A program made the translations under genes and the position numbers. This document shows, piece after piece, positions 29,077 to 41,880 of a stretch of DNA of 64,000 nucleotides. How positions within the stretch are numbered: the first letter of the stretch is position 1; each line of letters starts with the position of its first letter. The stretch is taken from contig NZ_JAEVLT010000024.1 in the NCBI RefSeq assembly GCF_024494385.1, positions 1-64,000 of the forward strand, written 5' to 3'. The stretch is from Bacillus sp. EB600 (GTDB lineage Bacteria; Bacillota; Bacilli; Bacillales; Cytobacillaceae). The notes beneath the pieces were generated by a model. It saw nothing but the letters and a program-made list of their open reading frames with translations. It ran no database searches and was not told where the DNA came from.

Positions 29077-29616
29077 TTACTTTTGGAACGGCATTCCAAT
29101 TTGAGTTAAAAGTTCACGAGCTTCTTCATCAGTATTGGCAGTAGTTACGATAACAATATCCATACCACGAACTTTGCTTACTTTATCGTAATCAATTTCA
29201 GGGAAGATTAATTGTTCTTTAACACCCAAAGTATAGTTACCCCGGCCATCGAATGCTTTCTTCGATACACCACGGAAGTCACGTACACGTGGTAAAGAAA
29301 CAGAAATTAATTTATCCAAGAATTCGTACATACGTTCACCACGAAGTGTAACCTTCGCACCGATCGGCATACCTTCACGAAGACGGAAGCCAGCGATTGA
29401 TTTTTTTGCACGAGTTACAACAGGTTTTTGTCCTGTAATAGTAGTTAGCTCTTCTACTGCATTATCAAGTGCTTTCGCATTTGCAACAGCATCACCAACA
29501 CCCATGTTTATGACGATTTTATCAACTTTTGGTACTTGCATAACTGATTTATAGTTGAACTTGCTCACTAGAGCAGGTGAGATCTCTTTTACATATCTTT
29601 CCTTTAGGCGGTTCAT
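29077..29616 (-). CDS. rplE: 50S ribosomal protein L5
   Basis: A 179-aa uL5 protein that binds 5S rRNA and contacts S13 across the subunit interface. The motif [20 protein letters not shown] is conserved. ATG with GGGAGG upstream. Follows rplX. Confidence 0.97.
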   Translation of the reverse strand: MNRLKERYVKEISPALVSKFNYKSVMQVPKVDKIVINMGVGDAVANAKALDNAVEELTTITGQKPVVTRAKKSIAGFRLREGMPIGAKVTLRGERMYEFLDKLISVSLPRVRDFRGVSKKAFDGRGNYTLGVKEQLIFPEIDYDKVSKVRGMDIVIVTTANTDEEARELLTQIGMPFQK

Positions 29617-29641
29617 TGAGTGTACCTCCCTTCTTTATAAA

Positions 29642-29950
29642 CTATTTATCTAAAACTTCACCGGATTTTGCTACGCGTACTTTTTTTCCATCAACCGTTT
29701 GGTACCCTACACGTGTTGGGTTTCCAGACTTAGGATCGATTGGCATCACGTTTGATACATGAATCGGTGCCTCTTGGTTAATGATTCCGCCCTGTGGATT
29801 CACTTGAGATGGCTTAGAATGTTTTTTCACAATGTTAACACCCTCTACAAGCACACGGCTGTCTTTTGGATAGGCTGCAAGGATTACTCCTGTTTTGCCC
29901 TTATCCTTACCAGAGATGACTCTGACTTTGTCACCTTTTTTTACATGCAT
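29642..29950 (-). CDS. rplX: 50S ribosomal protein L24
   Basis: A 102-aa uL24 protein with a KOW motif ([20 protein letters not shown]), a primary assembly protein binding the 5' end of 23S rRNA. ATG with GGAGG upstream. Confidence 0.97.
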   Translation of the reverse strand: MHVKKGDKVRVISGKDKGKTGVILAAYPKDSRVLVEGVNIVKKHSKPSQVNPQGGIINQEAPIHVSNVMPIDPKSGNPTRVGYQTVDGKKVRVAKSGEVLDK

Positions 29951-29986
29951 CTGGTCGCACCTCCTTAAAAGGCATTTAATTTAAAA

Positions 29987-30394
<408 letters not shown>

Positions 30395-30658
30395 TTATAT
30401 AATAACGGCTTTTTCGACTACTTCTACTAAACGGAAGCGTTTTGTAGCTGAAAGCGGACGAGTTTCCATAACGCGTACGATATCGCCAATTTTAGCTTCA
30501 TTTTGCTCATCATGAGCCTTAAACTTTTTAGAGTACTTAACGCGTTTACCGTAAAGAGGATGCTTTTTATATGTTTCAATAAGAACTGTAATGGTTTTAT
30601 CCATTTTGTCAGAAACAACGCGTCCAGTGTAAACTTTGCGTTGGTTGCGTTCACTCAT
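30395..30658 (-). CDS. rpsQ: 30S ribosomal protein S17
   Basis: An 87-aa uS17 OB-fold protein (start [20 protein letters not shown]), a primary 16S rRNA binder. ATG with GGAGG upstream. Between rpmC and rplN. Confidence 0.97.
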   Translation of the reverse strand: MSERNQRKVYTGRVVSDKMDKTITVLIETYKKHPLYGKRVKYSKKFKAHDEQNEAKIGDIVRVMETRPLSATKRFRLVEVVEKAVII

Positions 30659-30680
30659 TGGGCGAACCTCCTCTCAATTA

Positions 30681-31305
<625 letters not shown>

Positions 31306-31306
31306 A

Positions 31307-31963
31307 TTATTTGCCTCCTTCCGCAGTTTTCTTCTTAGTAGGAAGGACCTCACCCTTATAAATCCATACCTTTACGCCTAACTTACCATAAGTAGTATCA
31401 GCTTCAGCTGCAGCATAGTCAATGTCAGCGCGAAGTGTATGAAGTGGAACTGTTCCTTCGCTGTAATGTTCTGAGCGAGCGATATCTGCTCCGCCTAAAC
31501 GGCCAGAAACTTGTGTTTTAATTCCTTTTGCACCTGAACGCATAGCACGTTGAATTACTTGCTTTTGAGCGCGACGGAATGATACACGGTTTTCTAATTG
31601 ACGAGCAATATTTTCAGCAACTAATTTCGCATCCATATCAGCTTTTTTAATTTCAAGGATGTTAATGTGAACTCGCTTGCCAGTAAGTTGGTTTAATGCT
31701 TTACGTAAAGCCTCAACTTCTGTACCGCCTTTACCGATAACCATTCCAGGCTTCGCTGTATGAATAGTAACGTTCACACGGTTTGCAGCACGTTCAATTT
31801 CTACTTTAGAAACAGAAGCATCTTTCAAACGTTTCGCGATGTATTCACGAACTCTAAGGTCTTCGTGTAAAAGATCAGCAAAATCTTTGCCAGCGTACCA
31901 TTTTGATTCCCAATCACGGATTATACCAATACGCAAACCGACTGGATTTACTTTTTGACCCAC
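31307..31963 (-). CDS. rpsC: 30S ribosomal protein S3
   Basis: A 218-aa uS3 protein with a KH domain ([16 protein letters not shown]) lining the mRNA entry tunnel. ATG start, 3 nt after rplV. The tail is Lys-rich. Confidence 0.97.
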   Translation of the reverse strand: MGQKVNPVGLRIGIIRDWESKWYAGKDFADLLHEDLRVREYIAKRLKDASVSKVEIERAANRVNVTIHTAKPGMVIGKGGTEVEALRKALNQLTGKRVHINILEIKKADMDAKLVAENIARQLENRVSFRRAQKQVIQRAMRSGAKGIKTQVSGRLGGADIARSEHYSEGTVPLHTLRADIDYAAAEADTTYGKLGVKVWIYKGEVLPTKKKTAEGGK

Positions 31964-31966
31964 TGA

Positions 31967-32604
<638 letters not shown>

Positions 32605-32664
32605 AAGTGAACCTCCCTTCGTGACTGTCCTACGGTCCGATATGTGAACCGTAGCTCAATCTCG

Positions 32665-33495
<831 letters not shown>

Positions 33496-33520
33496 TTATT
33501 TTCCCTCCTCTTCTTGAGTA

Positions 33521-33805
33521 TTAAGCTTCAAATAGCTCGATTTCTTTACTGTCAGCAGTTAATTTAACAATTGCCTTACGGCGTTTGTTTGTGTAACCGC
33601 CAAATTTACCCATACGTTTGAATTTACCTTTATAGTTCATGATGTTAACTTTATCAACATCAACACCAAAGATTTCTTCAACAGCGTCTTTTACTTGAGT
33701 TTTATTAGCTCTAACATCAACTTCAAATGTATATTTTTTCTCAGACATTAAGTCGGTAGAACGTTCAGTGATAACGGGGCGCTTAATGATATCGCGTGCA
33801 TCCAT
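33521..33805 (-). CDS. rplW: 50S ribosomal protein L23
   Basis: A 94-aa uL23 protein (start [16 protein letters not shown]) at the tunnel exit, docking site for trigger factor and SRP. Its ATG overlaps the rplD stop by one base (TAATG). Confidence 0.97.
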   Translation of the reverse strand: MDARDIIKRPVITERSTDLMSEKKYTFEVDVRANKTQVKDAVEEIFGVDVDKVNIMNYKGKFKRMGKFGGYTNKRRKAIVKLTADSKEIELFEA

Positions 33806-34428
33806 TATGCAAGCACCTCCTCTACTTTTTCAACCGCTGCTTTTGTCATGATTAATTTATCATGGCTTACAACGTCCAATACATTGATACCGTCAGCTGT
33901 TACAACTGTTACACCAGGAATATTCCGAGCAGAAAGTGCTACGTTTTCCTCTAAATCTGCTGTAACAATGAGAGCTTTTTTATCAACAGAAAGACCATTT
34001 AAAACAGCTTTGAAGTCTTTTGTTTTTGGAGATTCGAAAGCAAGGCTTTCTAGTACTAAAATGTTTTCTTCTAATACTTTTGATGAAAGTGCAGATTTAA
34101 TTGCAAGACGACGAACCTTTTTAGGTAATTTGTAGCTGTAGCTGCGTGGAACGGGACCGAATACAGTACCACCTCCGCGCCATTGTGGTGAACGGATAGA
34201 TCCTTGACGTGCACGTCCAGTTCCTTTTTGGCGCCATGGCTTACGTCCACCGCCGCTCACTTCTGAACGTCCTTTTACTTTATGTGTTCCTTGACGTAAT
34301 GAAGCACGTTGCATAACAATTGCTTCGAATAATACGTGTTGGTTAGGCTCAATTCCAAATACAGATTCATTAAGTTCGATTTCACCAACTTGTGAACCGC
34401 TTTGGTTTAATAATGCTACCTTTGGCAT
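33805..34428 (-). CDS. rplD: 50S ribosomal protein L4
   Basis: A 207-aa uL4 protein with the extended tunnel loop ([17 protein letters not shown]), intact at the macrolide-relevant Lys/Gly positions. ATG with AGGAGG upstream. Coupled to rplW. Confidence 0.97.
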   Translation of the reverse strand: MPKVALLNQSGSQVGEIELNESVFGIEPNQHVLFEAIVMQRASLRQGTHKVKGRSEVSGGGRKPWRQKGTGRARQGSIRSPQWRGGGTVFGPVPRSYSYKLPKKVRRLAIKSALSSKVLEENILVLESLAFESPKTKDFKAVLNGLSVDKKALIVTADLEENVALSARNIPGVTVVTADGINVLDVVSHDKLIMTKAAVEKVEEVLA

Positions 34429-34457
34429 TCTTTAGCCCCTCCTTTCTTATGAATTAA

Positions 34458-35084
34458 TTATCCTTTAATTGCACTTTTAATTTTTACTAATCCTTTTCTT
34501 GCACCTGGAACATTACCTTTAATCAATAATAGGTTGCGTTCAACATCAACCTTTACGATTTCAAGATTTTGCACTGTTACTTGTTCTCCACCCATACGTC
34601 CAGGTAATGCCTTACCTTTGAATACACGGTTTGGAGCAACAGGTCCCATTGAACCAGGACGACGATGATAACGAGAACCGTGAGCCATAGGTCCGCGAGA
34701 TTGTCCATGACGCTTGATTGAGCCTTGGAAACCTTTACCCTTTGATACTCCTGTTACATCTACGATATCGCCTGCTGCGAAAATATCAACTTTGACTTCT
34801 TGACCAACCTCATATCCTGTTAAGTCAACTCCGCGGAATTCGCGAATGAAGCGCTTAGGATTAGTGTTTGCCTTTGCAACATGCCCTTTTTCAGGTTTGT
34901 TCGCTAACTTTTCACGTTTATCTTCAAAACCAATTTGGATAGCTTCGTAGCCATCGCCTTCAACTGATTTCTTTTGAAGAACAACATTCTCAGCAGCTTC
35001 AACTACTGTTACCGGGATTAAATTGCCGTTTTCAGCAAATACTTGAGTCATACCAATTTTTCTTCCTAAGATTCCTTTGGTCAT
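34458..35084 (-). CDS. rplC: 50S ribosomal protein L3
   Basis: A 208-aa uL3 protein (start [16 protein letters not shown]), an early assembly protein whose loop approaches the peptidyl-transferase centre. ATG with AGGAGG upstream. Confidence 0.97.
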   Translation of the reverse strand: MTKGILGRKIGMTQVFAENGNLIPVTVVEAAENVVLQKKSVEGDGYEAIQIGFEDKREKLANKPEKGHVAKANTNPKRFIREFRGVDLTGYEVGQEVKVDIFAAGDIVDVTGVSKGKGFQGSIKRHGQSRGPMAHGSRYHRRPGSMGPVAPNRVFKGKALPGRMGGEQVTVQNLEIVKVDVERNLLLIKGNVPGARKGLVKIKSAIKG

Positions 35085-35122
35085 TTAAGTCACACCTCCT
35101 AAATTTCTAAAGTTTATTTTTA

Positions 35123-35566
<444 letters not shown>

Positions 35567-35595
35567 ATTATACATAAAACATAAAGCAAACGCAA
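35567..35595 (-). promoter_or_regulatory. S10 operon promoter
   Basis: On the minus strand a -35 TTGCGT (35590-35595) and a perfect -10 TATAAT (35567-35572) are spaced 17 bp. Confidence 0.8.
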
Positions 35596-35682
35596 GTCAT
35601 TCTTTTAAATTCTTTATGTTTCACAACACTTTTATAATTATAACCAGCATAAAGCTGTTTTTCAAGGTAAAGATATAATTGG

Positions 35683-35750
35683 TAGAAAAGCGGAAGCACA
35701 ATCTTAGCGAAGTACATTAGGCACTGTGCGCTTCAGTTAGATAGTCGTCA
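35683..35750 (-). repeat. degenerate short GC-rich intergenic repeat
   Basis: On the minus strand this stretch reads like a shortened, worn form of the repeats at 57.2 and 62.5 kb: a CTATCTAACTGAAGCGC start, an AGTGCCTAA middle and a GCTTCCGCTTTT end. It lies between the S10 promoter and the sirB terminator. Confidence 0.4.
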
Positions 35751-35778
35751 AGATTCATTCCATTGACCTTGTCTTTGA

Positions 35779-35826
35779 ACAAAAAAGAAAGGAAGTAGTC
35801 AGTTTTTTATGACCTCTTCCTTTCTA
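35779..35826 (-). terminator. terminator of the cysH operon after sirB
   Basis: Minus-strand hairpin with arms AGAAAGGAAG and CTTCCTTTCT, followed by TTTTTTG. It closes the inserted sulfur operon before the S10 promoter. Confidence 0.85.
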
Positions 35827-35874
35827 AAAACCACTTTTCTTCTATAATAAAACACTTATTCTAAATGCCGCTAA

Positions 35875-36609
35875 TTATCTGTCCTTTAATAGTTCTGCTG
35901 CCTTCTCGACTAAAATACTCACTATACTGGAATGGTAGCCTAAATAATTACACAAATAAAACTTTCTGCTAAAAGGATGTGTTTCAATCATCTTATTAAG
36001 ATGTTTTATTAAAATCCCCGTAAATAGCAGATACGGAATAACAAAAATTTTATCATAGTTACTATCACCTGCTGCCTGCAGCCCGTCCTCTAAGCTTGGA
36101 GTTGCTGCAGTTAGGAAGCATGTGTCAACGTGTGCAATCCCTATTCTCTTCTTAAACATAGCAGCAATTCTGTTCAAGTCCCGTTTTACGTCTGGGTCGC
36201 TGCTTCCCCTCCCGACCAGCAGTACCATCGAGTTTTCAGTTATCGTCTCACCAATCTCTGATATTCTTTCAACCAAGGGTTCAATCATTTTTGGGTGTAC
36301 GCTAATAGGACCTCCATATTTAATTGTAACTTCGGGGAAGAGCGAGCCTAATCTAGCTAATTCATTTGGAATATCCTTTTTTGCATGAGCAGCGGTGAGT
36401 AATAACACAGGAATAACCACAATTCTCCTTGCGCCCTTGTTAATACAGCTTTTAAACGCAGCTTCAATGGTTGGAGCAGCAAGTTCTAGAAAACAATATT
36501 CCTGAATCGGGGCAATGCTTTGACTCATACACTTTTCGATAAAGGCGACAGCTTGTTCTCTTGAAGCAGGTACCCTGCTCCCATGACATACATACAAAAC
36601 AGCATTCAT
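35875..36609 (-). CDS. sirB: sirohydrochlorin ferrochelatase (CbiX/SirB family)
   Basis: A 244-aa two-domain class II chelatase with the metal/substrate His motif CHGSR at residues 9-13 and AAHAKKD near residue 73. It most likely inserts iron into sirohydrochlorin to make siroheme for sulfite reductase. It is the last gene of the cysH operon, where B. subtilis has sumT-sirB-sirC; the methyltransferase and dehydrogenase partners are not in this window. A cobalt chelatase role cannot be excluded from sequence. Confidence 0.85.
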   Translation of the reverse strand: MNAVLYVCHGSRVPASREQAVAFIEKCMSQSIAPIQEYCFLELAAPTIEAAFKSCINKGARRIVVIPVLLLTAAHAKKDIPNELARLGSLFPEVTIKYGGPISVHPKMIEPLVERISEIGETITENSMVLLVGRGSSDPDVKRDLNRIAAMFKKRIGIAHVDTCFLTAATPSLEDGLQAAGDSNYDKIFVIPYLLFTGILIKHLNKMIETHPFSRKFYLCNYLGYHSSIVSILVEKAAELLKDR

Positions 36610-36679
36610 TTATAGGGCCTCACTTACAAGCATATTGCGACAACTATTTAAGCAATTTCCACTTAAGAACTACTTTAAC

Positions 36680-37285
36680 TTAAGAAATGAATTTTCTTGA
36701 TTTTAAATAGGCAATGACTTGGTCTACACATTCCTCAATCGTATAGAGGTTTGTTTCAACAACTAATTCAGGATTTTCAGGCTCCTCATAAGGAGAGGAA
36801 ATTCCTGTAAAATCGGAGATTATTCCTTGTCTAGCCTTTACATAAAGACCCTTCGGATCCCTCTTTTCACACTCTTCTATTGGACATTTAACAAACACTT
36901 CAACAAACTCGTCTTCCTCAAGAAGATCGCGGACTACCTGGCGATCGGCTTGGAATGGCGAAATAAATGCTGTTAAAACAACCTGTGCACTATCAACGAA
37001 TAACTTGGAAACTTCACCAATTCTGCGGATGTTTTCCTTCCGATCTTCTTCCGTGAAGCCAAGATCTTTATTTAAGCCATGGCGGATGTTATCCCCATCC
37101 AGCACATAGTTTCTTATCTCATTCTCATATAACCGTGTTGCCACTGCATTGGCAACTGTTGATTTTCCAGAACCTGATAACCCCGTAAACCAAATGACAA
37201 AACTGTGATGTCCATTTTGCTTCCTGCGCAAGCCCTTTGATAAAGATGCTTCATGCCAAACAACATTTGTACTCTTTTCAACCAT
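36680..37285 (-). CDS. cysC: adenylyl-sulfate kinase
   Basis: A 201-aa APS kinase with P-loop GLSGSGKST, the LDGDNIRHGL motif and the DPKGLYVKAR motif. It phosphorylates APS to PAPS. ATG with AAGGAG upstream, 14 nt after sat. It is co-transcribed with sat and cysH. Confidence 0.95.
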   Translation of the reverse strand: MVEKSTNVVWHEASLSKGLRRKQNGHHSFVIWFTGLSGSGKSTVANAVATRLYENEIRNYVLDGDNIRHGLNKDLGFTEEDRKENIRRIGEVSKLFVDSAQVVLTAFISPFQADRQVVRDLLEEDEFVEVFVKCPIEECEKRDPKGLYVKARQGIISDFTGISSPYEEPENPELVVETNLYTIEECVDQVIAYLKSRKFIS

Positions 37286-37299
37286 TTCTCCCCGACTCC

Positions 37300-38454
37300 T
37301 TACGCTTTTACTGGTTCTTCTTTATCCTGCATACCTCTAATAAGTACCTCAACTACTTCTTTACGGCTAAAAGTGCTTGGCGGAAGCTGGCCACTGCGCA
37401 ACATTTCCCTAACCTTCGTCCCAGACAGAATGACATGATCTTCTTTACCGTGCGGGCAGGTTTTTGTTGAAGCCATGTTTCCGCACTTTGTGCAATAGAA
37501 GCTGTGCTCAAAGAAAAATAAATTGATGCCTAACTCCTCTGGAGTAAAGTTACTGAAGATTTCTTGGGCATCATATGTTCCATAATAGTTTCCAACACCT
37601 GCATGATCACGGCCAACAATAAAATGTGTGCAGCCAAAGTTTTTTCTCACCATAGCATGGAAAATTGCTTCTCTAGGACCAGCATAGCGCATTGCTGCAG
37701 GAAATACTGCTAAAAAGACCCGATCTTGTGGGTAATAATTTTTTAATAGAACCTGATAGCTTTCCATTCTGACATCGGCAGGAATGTCATCCGATTTTGT
37801 TTCACCGACAAGCGGATTCAAGAACAAGCCGTCTACAGACTCAAGTGCTGTTTTTTGAATGTATTCATGGGCTCTGTGAACAGGATTTCTTGTTTGGAAA
37901 CCAACAACTGTTTCCCATCCCTTTTCAGCAAATACCTTTCTTGTGTCAGCAGGGTCCAAATAAAATTCTTGGAAGTTATCGCGTACAATTCGTTTTACTA
38001 ATTTAATTTTTCCGCCGATATAAACACTTCCGCGGTTATATAGCTTTTTCACACCAGGATGGGCATCGTCTGAAGTACGATAGACATTCTCAGCTTCAAT
38101 TGTTTTATCTGGCCTATAAATATCAGCAACAGTAATAACCCCGTATGTTTCATGATCGTATACAAGCCTTGCTTCATCACCAATTTGAATGTTTTGAGCG
38201 GCTTCTTCAGTAACAGGAAGAGTGATTGGTATGCTCCAAACTGTTCCATCAGCAAGCCGCATTGTTTTTACAACAGACTCATAATCTTCCTTTTCTAAAA
38301 AGCCTTCAATCGGACTGTATGCCCCTACAGCGATTAATTCTAGGTCACTTAATGCCATGAAATCAATTTCAACTTCTTTTTCAACCTTTTTATAGTCATA
38401 GGAAGGTTCCCAGCGATTAATTAAAGTTCCTCCATGTGGTTTGCTAACTGTCAT
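37300..38454 (-). CDS. sat: sulfate adenylyltransferase (ATP sulfurylase)
   Basis: A 384-aa homomeric ATP sulfurylase with the nucleotide motifs [12 protein letters not shown] and [12 protein letters not shown] and a zinc-like Cys cluster ([16 protein letters not shown]). It activates sulfate to APS. ATG with AGGAGG upstream. Confidence 0.96.
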   Translation of the reverse strand: MTVSKPHGGTLINRWEPSYDYKKVEKEVEIDFMALSDLELIAVGAYSPIEGFLEKEDYESVVKTMRLADGTVWSIPITLPVTEEAAQNIQIGDEARLVYDHETYGVITVADIYRPDKTIEAENVYRTSDDAHPGVKKLYNRGSVYIGGKIKLVKRIVRDNFQEFYLDPADTRKVFAEKGWETVVGFQTRNPVHRAHEYIQKTALESVDGLFLNPLVGETKSDDIPADVRMESYQVLLKNYYPQDRVFLAVFPAAMRYAGPREAIFHAMVRKNFGCTHFIVGRDHAGVGNYYGTYDAQEIFSNFTPEELGINLFFFEHSFYCTKCGNMASTKTCPHGKEDHVILSGTKVREMLRSGQLPPSTFSRKEVVEVLIRGMQDKEEPVKA

Positions 38455-38526
38455 TTTACATTCCTCCTAAAAATTCCTTTAACTCTTCAATATCCACTAT
38501 TCTGATTATTTTACTAGGAAAACAGC

Positions 38527-39606
38527 CTAAATTCCACCCCCATTTTCAAAAGTTGTCCGGTTATCTTCTCTGATCGTTTTTACAAGACTTATCGTTCCTA
38601 GTGTGGCAGCACAAACGCTAAATAATACGATGACTGAATAAATATCACTATCAACAAACATTTTTATAAATCCATATGATATAACAAGTGCTAGAAAAGG
38701 CGAAACTATCCAAACTTTCACGATTTTACTAATGACTCTGGTTTTAAAAATTTCTTTCCCTTTCTGAGCAACTCCTAGACCCATGATTGCCGTACTAGTA
38801 ACCTGTGTCAGTGGTACGGGAAGTCCAAAAACGGAAGCCAAAATAACAAGCGTTGCACCCGTCCCAGAAATCGCTCCACCTTCAAGCAGAGAAAAACTTG
38901 TGATCCTTTTTGCATTGGTTTGCAAGACACCTTTACCAAGAAGAACAACCCCCAGGGCAATAAAAAAGCCCCCAATCAGAATTCCAGTTTGAGTAGAAAC
39001 TATGCCAGCCCCAACGATTGGACCTGCGGCATTTGCAACATTATTCATTCCAGCCGAAAAGGACTCAAAAAAACCAATGATAATGACAAAAATAGATAGG
39101 ATTTTTTTGGTTTTTCCGCTTTTTAATTGGGGATATTTCTGTTCAGCCTTTTTAATAAGTTTCCCAAACAGAAAACCAAATGTAAAGCCAATAGCAGGGA
39201 TAAGAAACCAAAATCCCACAATCACAAGAATATTATTAACAAAGAGTGCATGCTTAGCCACCCCCACACCTACTACTGCCCCAACAGTAATTTCACTCGT
39301 TGAAAGTGGAATACTTAGTAAATTCGCAATAAATAAAGCAACAGCAGCAGATGATAAGATAATAAGGACAACCTTTACAGTCAAAAAAGAATGTGGGATA
39401 ATATCGCTCCCAATTGTTTTTACTACTTCAGCACCACCTAAAACAGCACCAGCGAAAATAGCAATTCCGCAGAGCAGCAAGGCTATTTTCCTGTTTGGGA
39501 GTGCGCCAGAGCCATAGGGGATGCTAATTGAAGCAGCAGCTCCGCTGGCTCCAATATTTAATGCAAAAAACAAGGCAACAGCACAAGCTGCATAAGTTAA
39601 TATCAT
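38527..39606 (-). CDS. cysP: sulfate permease CysP (PiT family)
   Basis: A 359-aa membrane protein with about 10-11 helices and the two PiT-type repeats (GGAEVVKTIGSDI near the N-terminus and AGMNNVANAAGP in the middle). B. subtilis CysP in this operon is a sulfate transporter, so sulfate uptake is inferred rather than phosphate. ATG with GAGGGA upstream, 13 nt after cysH. Confidence 0.9.
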   Translation of the reverse strand: MILTYAACAVALFFALNIGASGAAASISIPYGSGALPNRKIALLLCGIAIFAGAVLGGAEVVKTIGSDIIPHSFLTVKVVLIILSSAAVALFIANLLSIPLSTSEITVGAVVGVGVAKHALFVNNILVIVGFWFLIPAIGFTFGFLFGKLIKKAEQKYPQLKSGKTKKILSIFVIIIGFFESFSAGMNNVANAAGPIVGAGIVSTQTGILIGGFFIALGVVLLGKGVLQTNAKRITSFSLLEGGAISGTGATLVILASVFGLPVPLTQVTSTAIMGLGVAQKGKEIFKTRVISKIVKVWIVSPFLALVISYGFIKMFVDSDIYSVIVLFSVCAATLGTISLVKTIREDNRTTFENGGGI

Positions 39607-39619
39607 TTTTTATTCCCTC

Positions 39620-40339
39620 TTATAAATGTAGTCCGCATTCAATCTTGCCTGTACCGCTCCATCTTCCTGAACGAAGGTCTTCTTCATTCCAGACAGGTTG
39701 TGTGCAAGTTTTGCAGCCGATACTTGGATAACCCTTATCATGAAGAATATTATAAGGCAATTTATTTTTGTGGGCATAACGCCAAATATCCTTCCACGTC
39801 CAATGAATTAATGGGCATATTTTAATCGATTTAAATTTGTTATCCTTATTTAAAAACTCTGTGTTCTTTCTTGTTTCTGATTGCTCTCTGCGTAAGCCTG
39901 AAAGCCATGCAGTAGCGCCGCTAAGGACCTCATTTAGAGGAATCACTTTTCTAATTTCACAACACTTGTTAGGCTGGCTCTTCCACAGCTCATCACCATA
40001 CTCGTTTGCTTGTTCTTCAAGTGTAAGGGCAGGCTTTTTCATTTCAATTCTCAGGTTTGGATACTTTAGTTTTACTTGATCAATTAATTGGTAAGTCTCT
40101 TCAAAGTGGACATCCGTATCAAGAAATACTAATTTCGCCCGGTCGTTTACCTTCGAAATTAAATCAATAAGGACTATACCCTCAATACCAAAGCTGCAGG
40201 CATAAATTAATTCCTCATCAGAATAATTTTGATATGCCCATTCTAGGACGTTCAAAGCCCCTTTTGTATCATTATCAATCGGGAACTCTGGGAATAATGT
40301 ATTGTTATCAAATAATTCATAGGTAAGAAGATTTGACAT
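39620..40339 (-). CDS. cysH: phosphoadenylyl/adenylyl-sulfate reductase CysH
   Basis: A 239-aa thioredoxin-dependent reductase of the PP-loop family. The two Cys pairs that bind a 4Fe-4S cluster (KCCEIRK and GCKTC) and the C-terminal ECGLH catalytic Cys are present; such cluster-containing enzymes often accept APS as well as PAPS. The ATG at 40339 has GGAGGAG 5 nt upstream and is preferred over an ATG six codons earlier. First gene of the operon. Confidence 0.95.
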   Translation of the reverse strand: MSNLLTYELFDNNTLFPEFPIDNDTKGALNVLEWAYQNYSDEELIYACSFGIEGIVLIDLISKVNDRAKLVFLDTDVHFEETYQLIDQVKLKYPNLRIEMKKPALTLEEQANEYGDELWKSQPNKCCEIRKVIPLNEVLSGATAWLSGLRREQSETRKNTEFLNKDNKFKSIKICPLIHWTWKDIWRYAHKNKLPYNILHDKGYPSIGCKTCTQPVWNEEDLRSGRWSGTGKIECGLHL

Positions 40340-40431
40340 GTATGCTCCTCCATTCACATAAAAAACTATTTTTATATCCTGTTAAGTAGTTAAAAAAACT
40401 TAATCCCTAGTTAATTTATCGGTTTAATATA

Positions 40432-40460
40432 AAATTATCAGCATTATGGGTAAATGTCAA
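40432..40460 (-). promoter_or_regulatory. cysH operon promoter
   Basis: A perfect -35 TTGACA (40455-40460) and a -10 TAATTT (40432-40437), 17 bp apart on the minus strand. The leader to cysH is under 100 nt, too short for an S-box. Confidence 0.75.
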
Positions 40461-40513
40461 TCATTAAATAGATCTTTTCGAAAATATTGATAATTGAATT
40501 AAGTGGAAAAAAA

Positions 40514-40554
40514 CACAAAAAAGCAGGTGGATCGTCACCCACCTGCTTTTTATT
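40514..40554 (-). terminator. tuf terminator
   Basis: Minus-strand hairpin AAAAGCAGGTGG-GTGACGAT-CCACCTGCTTTTTTGTG after the tuf stop codon. It separates the str operon from the inserted cysH operon. Confidence 0.9.
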
Positions 40555-40566
40555 CTTTTAATTAAA

Positions 40567-41754
40567 TTATGCTTCGATAGTTGTAACCGATCCAGCGCCT
40601 ACTGTACGGCCACCTTCACGAATAGAGAACTTAGTTCCATCTTCGATTGCAACTGGAGCAATAAGTTCAACAGTCATTTCGATATTATCGCCAGGCATTA
40701 CCATTTCTGTTCCTTCTGGAAGAGTAATGACACCTGTTACATCAGATGTACGGAAGAAAAACTGTGGGCGATAGTTTGAGAAGAATGGAGTATGACGTCC
40801 ACCTTCTTCTTTAGAAAGAACATATACTTGCGCTTTAAATTTTGTGTGTGGGTGAATAGTACCTGGTTTAGCAAGTACTTGACCACGTTGAACTTCTTCA
40901 CGAGCAACACCACGAAGAAGAGCACCAATGTTATCTCCAGCTTCTGCATAGTCAAGAAGCTTACGGAACATTTCAACACCAGTAACGGTTGTTGATTTTG
41001 GTTCTTCAGTTAAACCGACGATTTCAATAACGTCACCAACTTTAACTTGTCCGCGCTCTACACGTCCTGTTGCAACAGTTCCACGGCCAGTGATTGAGAA
41101 TACATCTTCAACAGGCATCATGAAAGGTTTTGCATTGTCACGTTCTGGAGTTGGGATATAGCTGTCAACAGCATCCATAAGTTCAATGATTTTTTCTTCC
41201 CATGCTGGGTCGCCCTCTAATGCTTTAAGAGCAGAACCTTTGATAACAGGAATATCGTCACCAGGGAATTCATACTCAGTAAGAAGGTCACGAATTTCCA
41301 TTTCTACTAATTCTAGTAGTTCTTCATCGTCAACCATGTCACACTTGTTCATGAATACAACAAGGTACGGAACACCTACTTGACGAGAAAGAAGAATATG
41401 TTCACGAGTTTGTGGCATTGGGCCGTCAGCAGCAGATACTACTAGGATACCGCCGTCCATTTGAGCAGCACCTGTGATCATGTTTTTAACATAGTCAGCG
41501 TGTCCTGGGCAGTCTACGTGTGCATAGTGACGAGTATCAGTTTCATATTCTACGTGTGCAGTAGAGATTGTGATTCCACGTTCTCTTTCTTCTGGAGCAC
41601 CATCAATTTGATCATAGGCACGCGCTTCAGCATGACCTTTCTTTGCAAGAACAGAAGTGATAGCAGCAGTTAAAGTAGTTTTACCATGGTCAACGTGTCC
41701 GATTGTACCAACGTTAACGTGCGGTTTTGAACGATCGTATTTAGCTTTTCCCAT
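40567..41754 (-). CDS. tuf: elongation factor Tu
   Basis: A 395-aa EF-Tu with G1 GHVDHGKT, G2 RGITI, G3 DCPGH and G4 NKCD motifs. It delivers aminoacyl-tRNA to the ribosome. ATG with AAGGAGG upstream. It follows fusA after 126 nt that contain a separate promoter. Confidence 0.98.
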   Translation of the reverse strand: MGKAKYDRSKPHVNVGTIGHVDHGKTTLTAAITSVLAKKGHAEARAYDQIDGAPEERERGITISTAHVEYETDTRHYAHVDCPGHADYVKNMITGAAQMDGGILVVSAADGPMPQTREHILLSRQVGVPYLVVFMNKCDMVDDEELLELVEMEIRDLLTEYEFPGDDIPVIKGSALKALEGDPAWEEKIIELMDAVDSYIPTPERDNAKPFMMPVEDVFSITGRGTVATGRVERGQVKVGDVIEIVGLTEEPKSTTVTGVEMFRKLLDYAEAGDNIGALLRGVAREEVQRGQVLAKPGTIHPHTKFKAQVYVLSKEEGGRHTPFFSNYRPQFFFRTSDVTGVITLPEGTEMVMPGDNIEMTVELIAPVAIEDGTKFSIREGGRTVGAGSVTTIEA

Positions 41755-41851
41755 TAGAAAAATCCTCCTTTGGATTATAAAATAAATAAGTATATATATG
41801 TGGAAACTGCAAAATGATCGTCATTAAACAGTTCCCATGCTTACATAAGTA

Positions 41852-41880
41852 GTTATACTTTAAGAATAAGTGAAAATCAA
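41852..41880 (-). promoter_or_regulatory. tuf internal promoter
   Basis: A -35 TTGATT (41875-41880) and a -10 TATAAC (41852-41857) with 17-bp spacing directly after the fusA stop codon. It would allow extra EF-Tu synthesis independent of the str operon. Confidence 0.7.

Noticed and set aside
40340..40431. S-box (SAM riboswitch) upstream of cysH
   Set aside because: The leader from promoter to start codon is under 100 nt and has no terminator, too short for an S-box.
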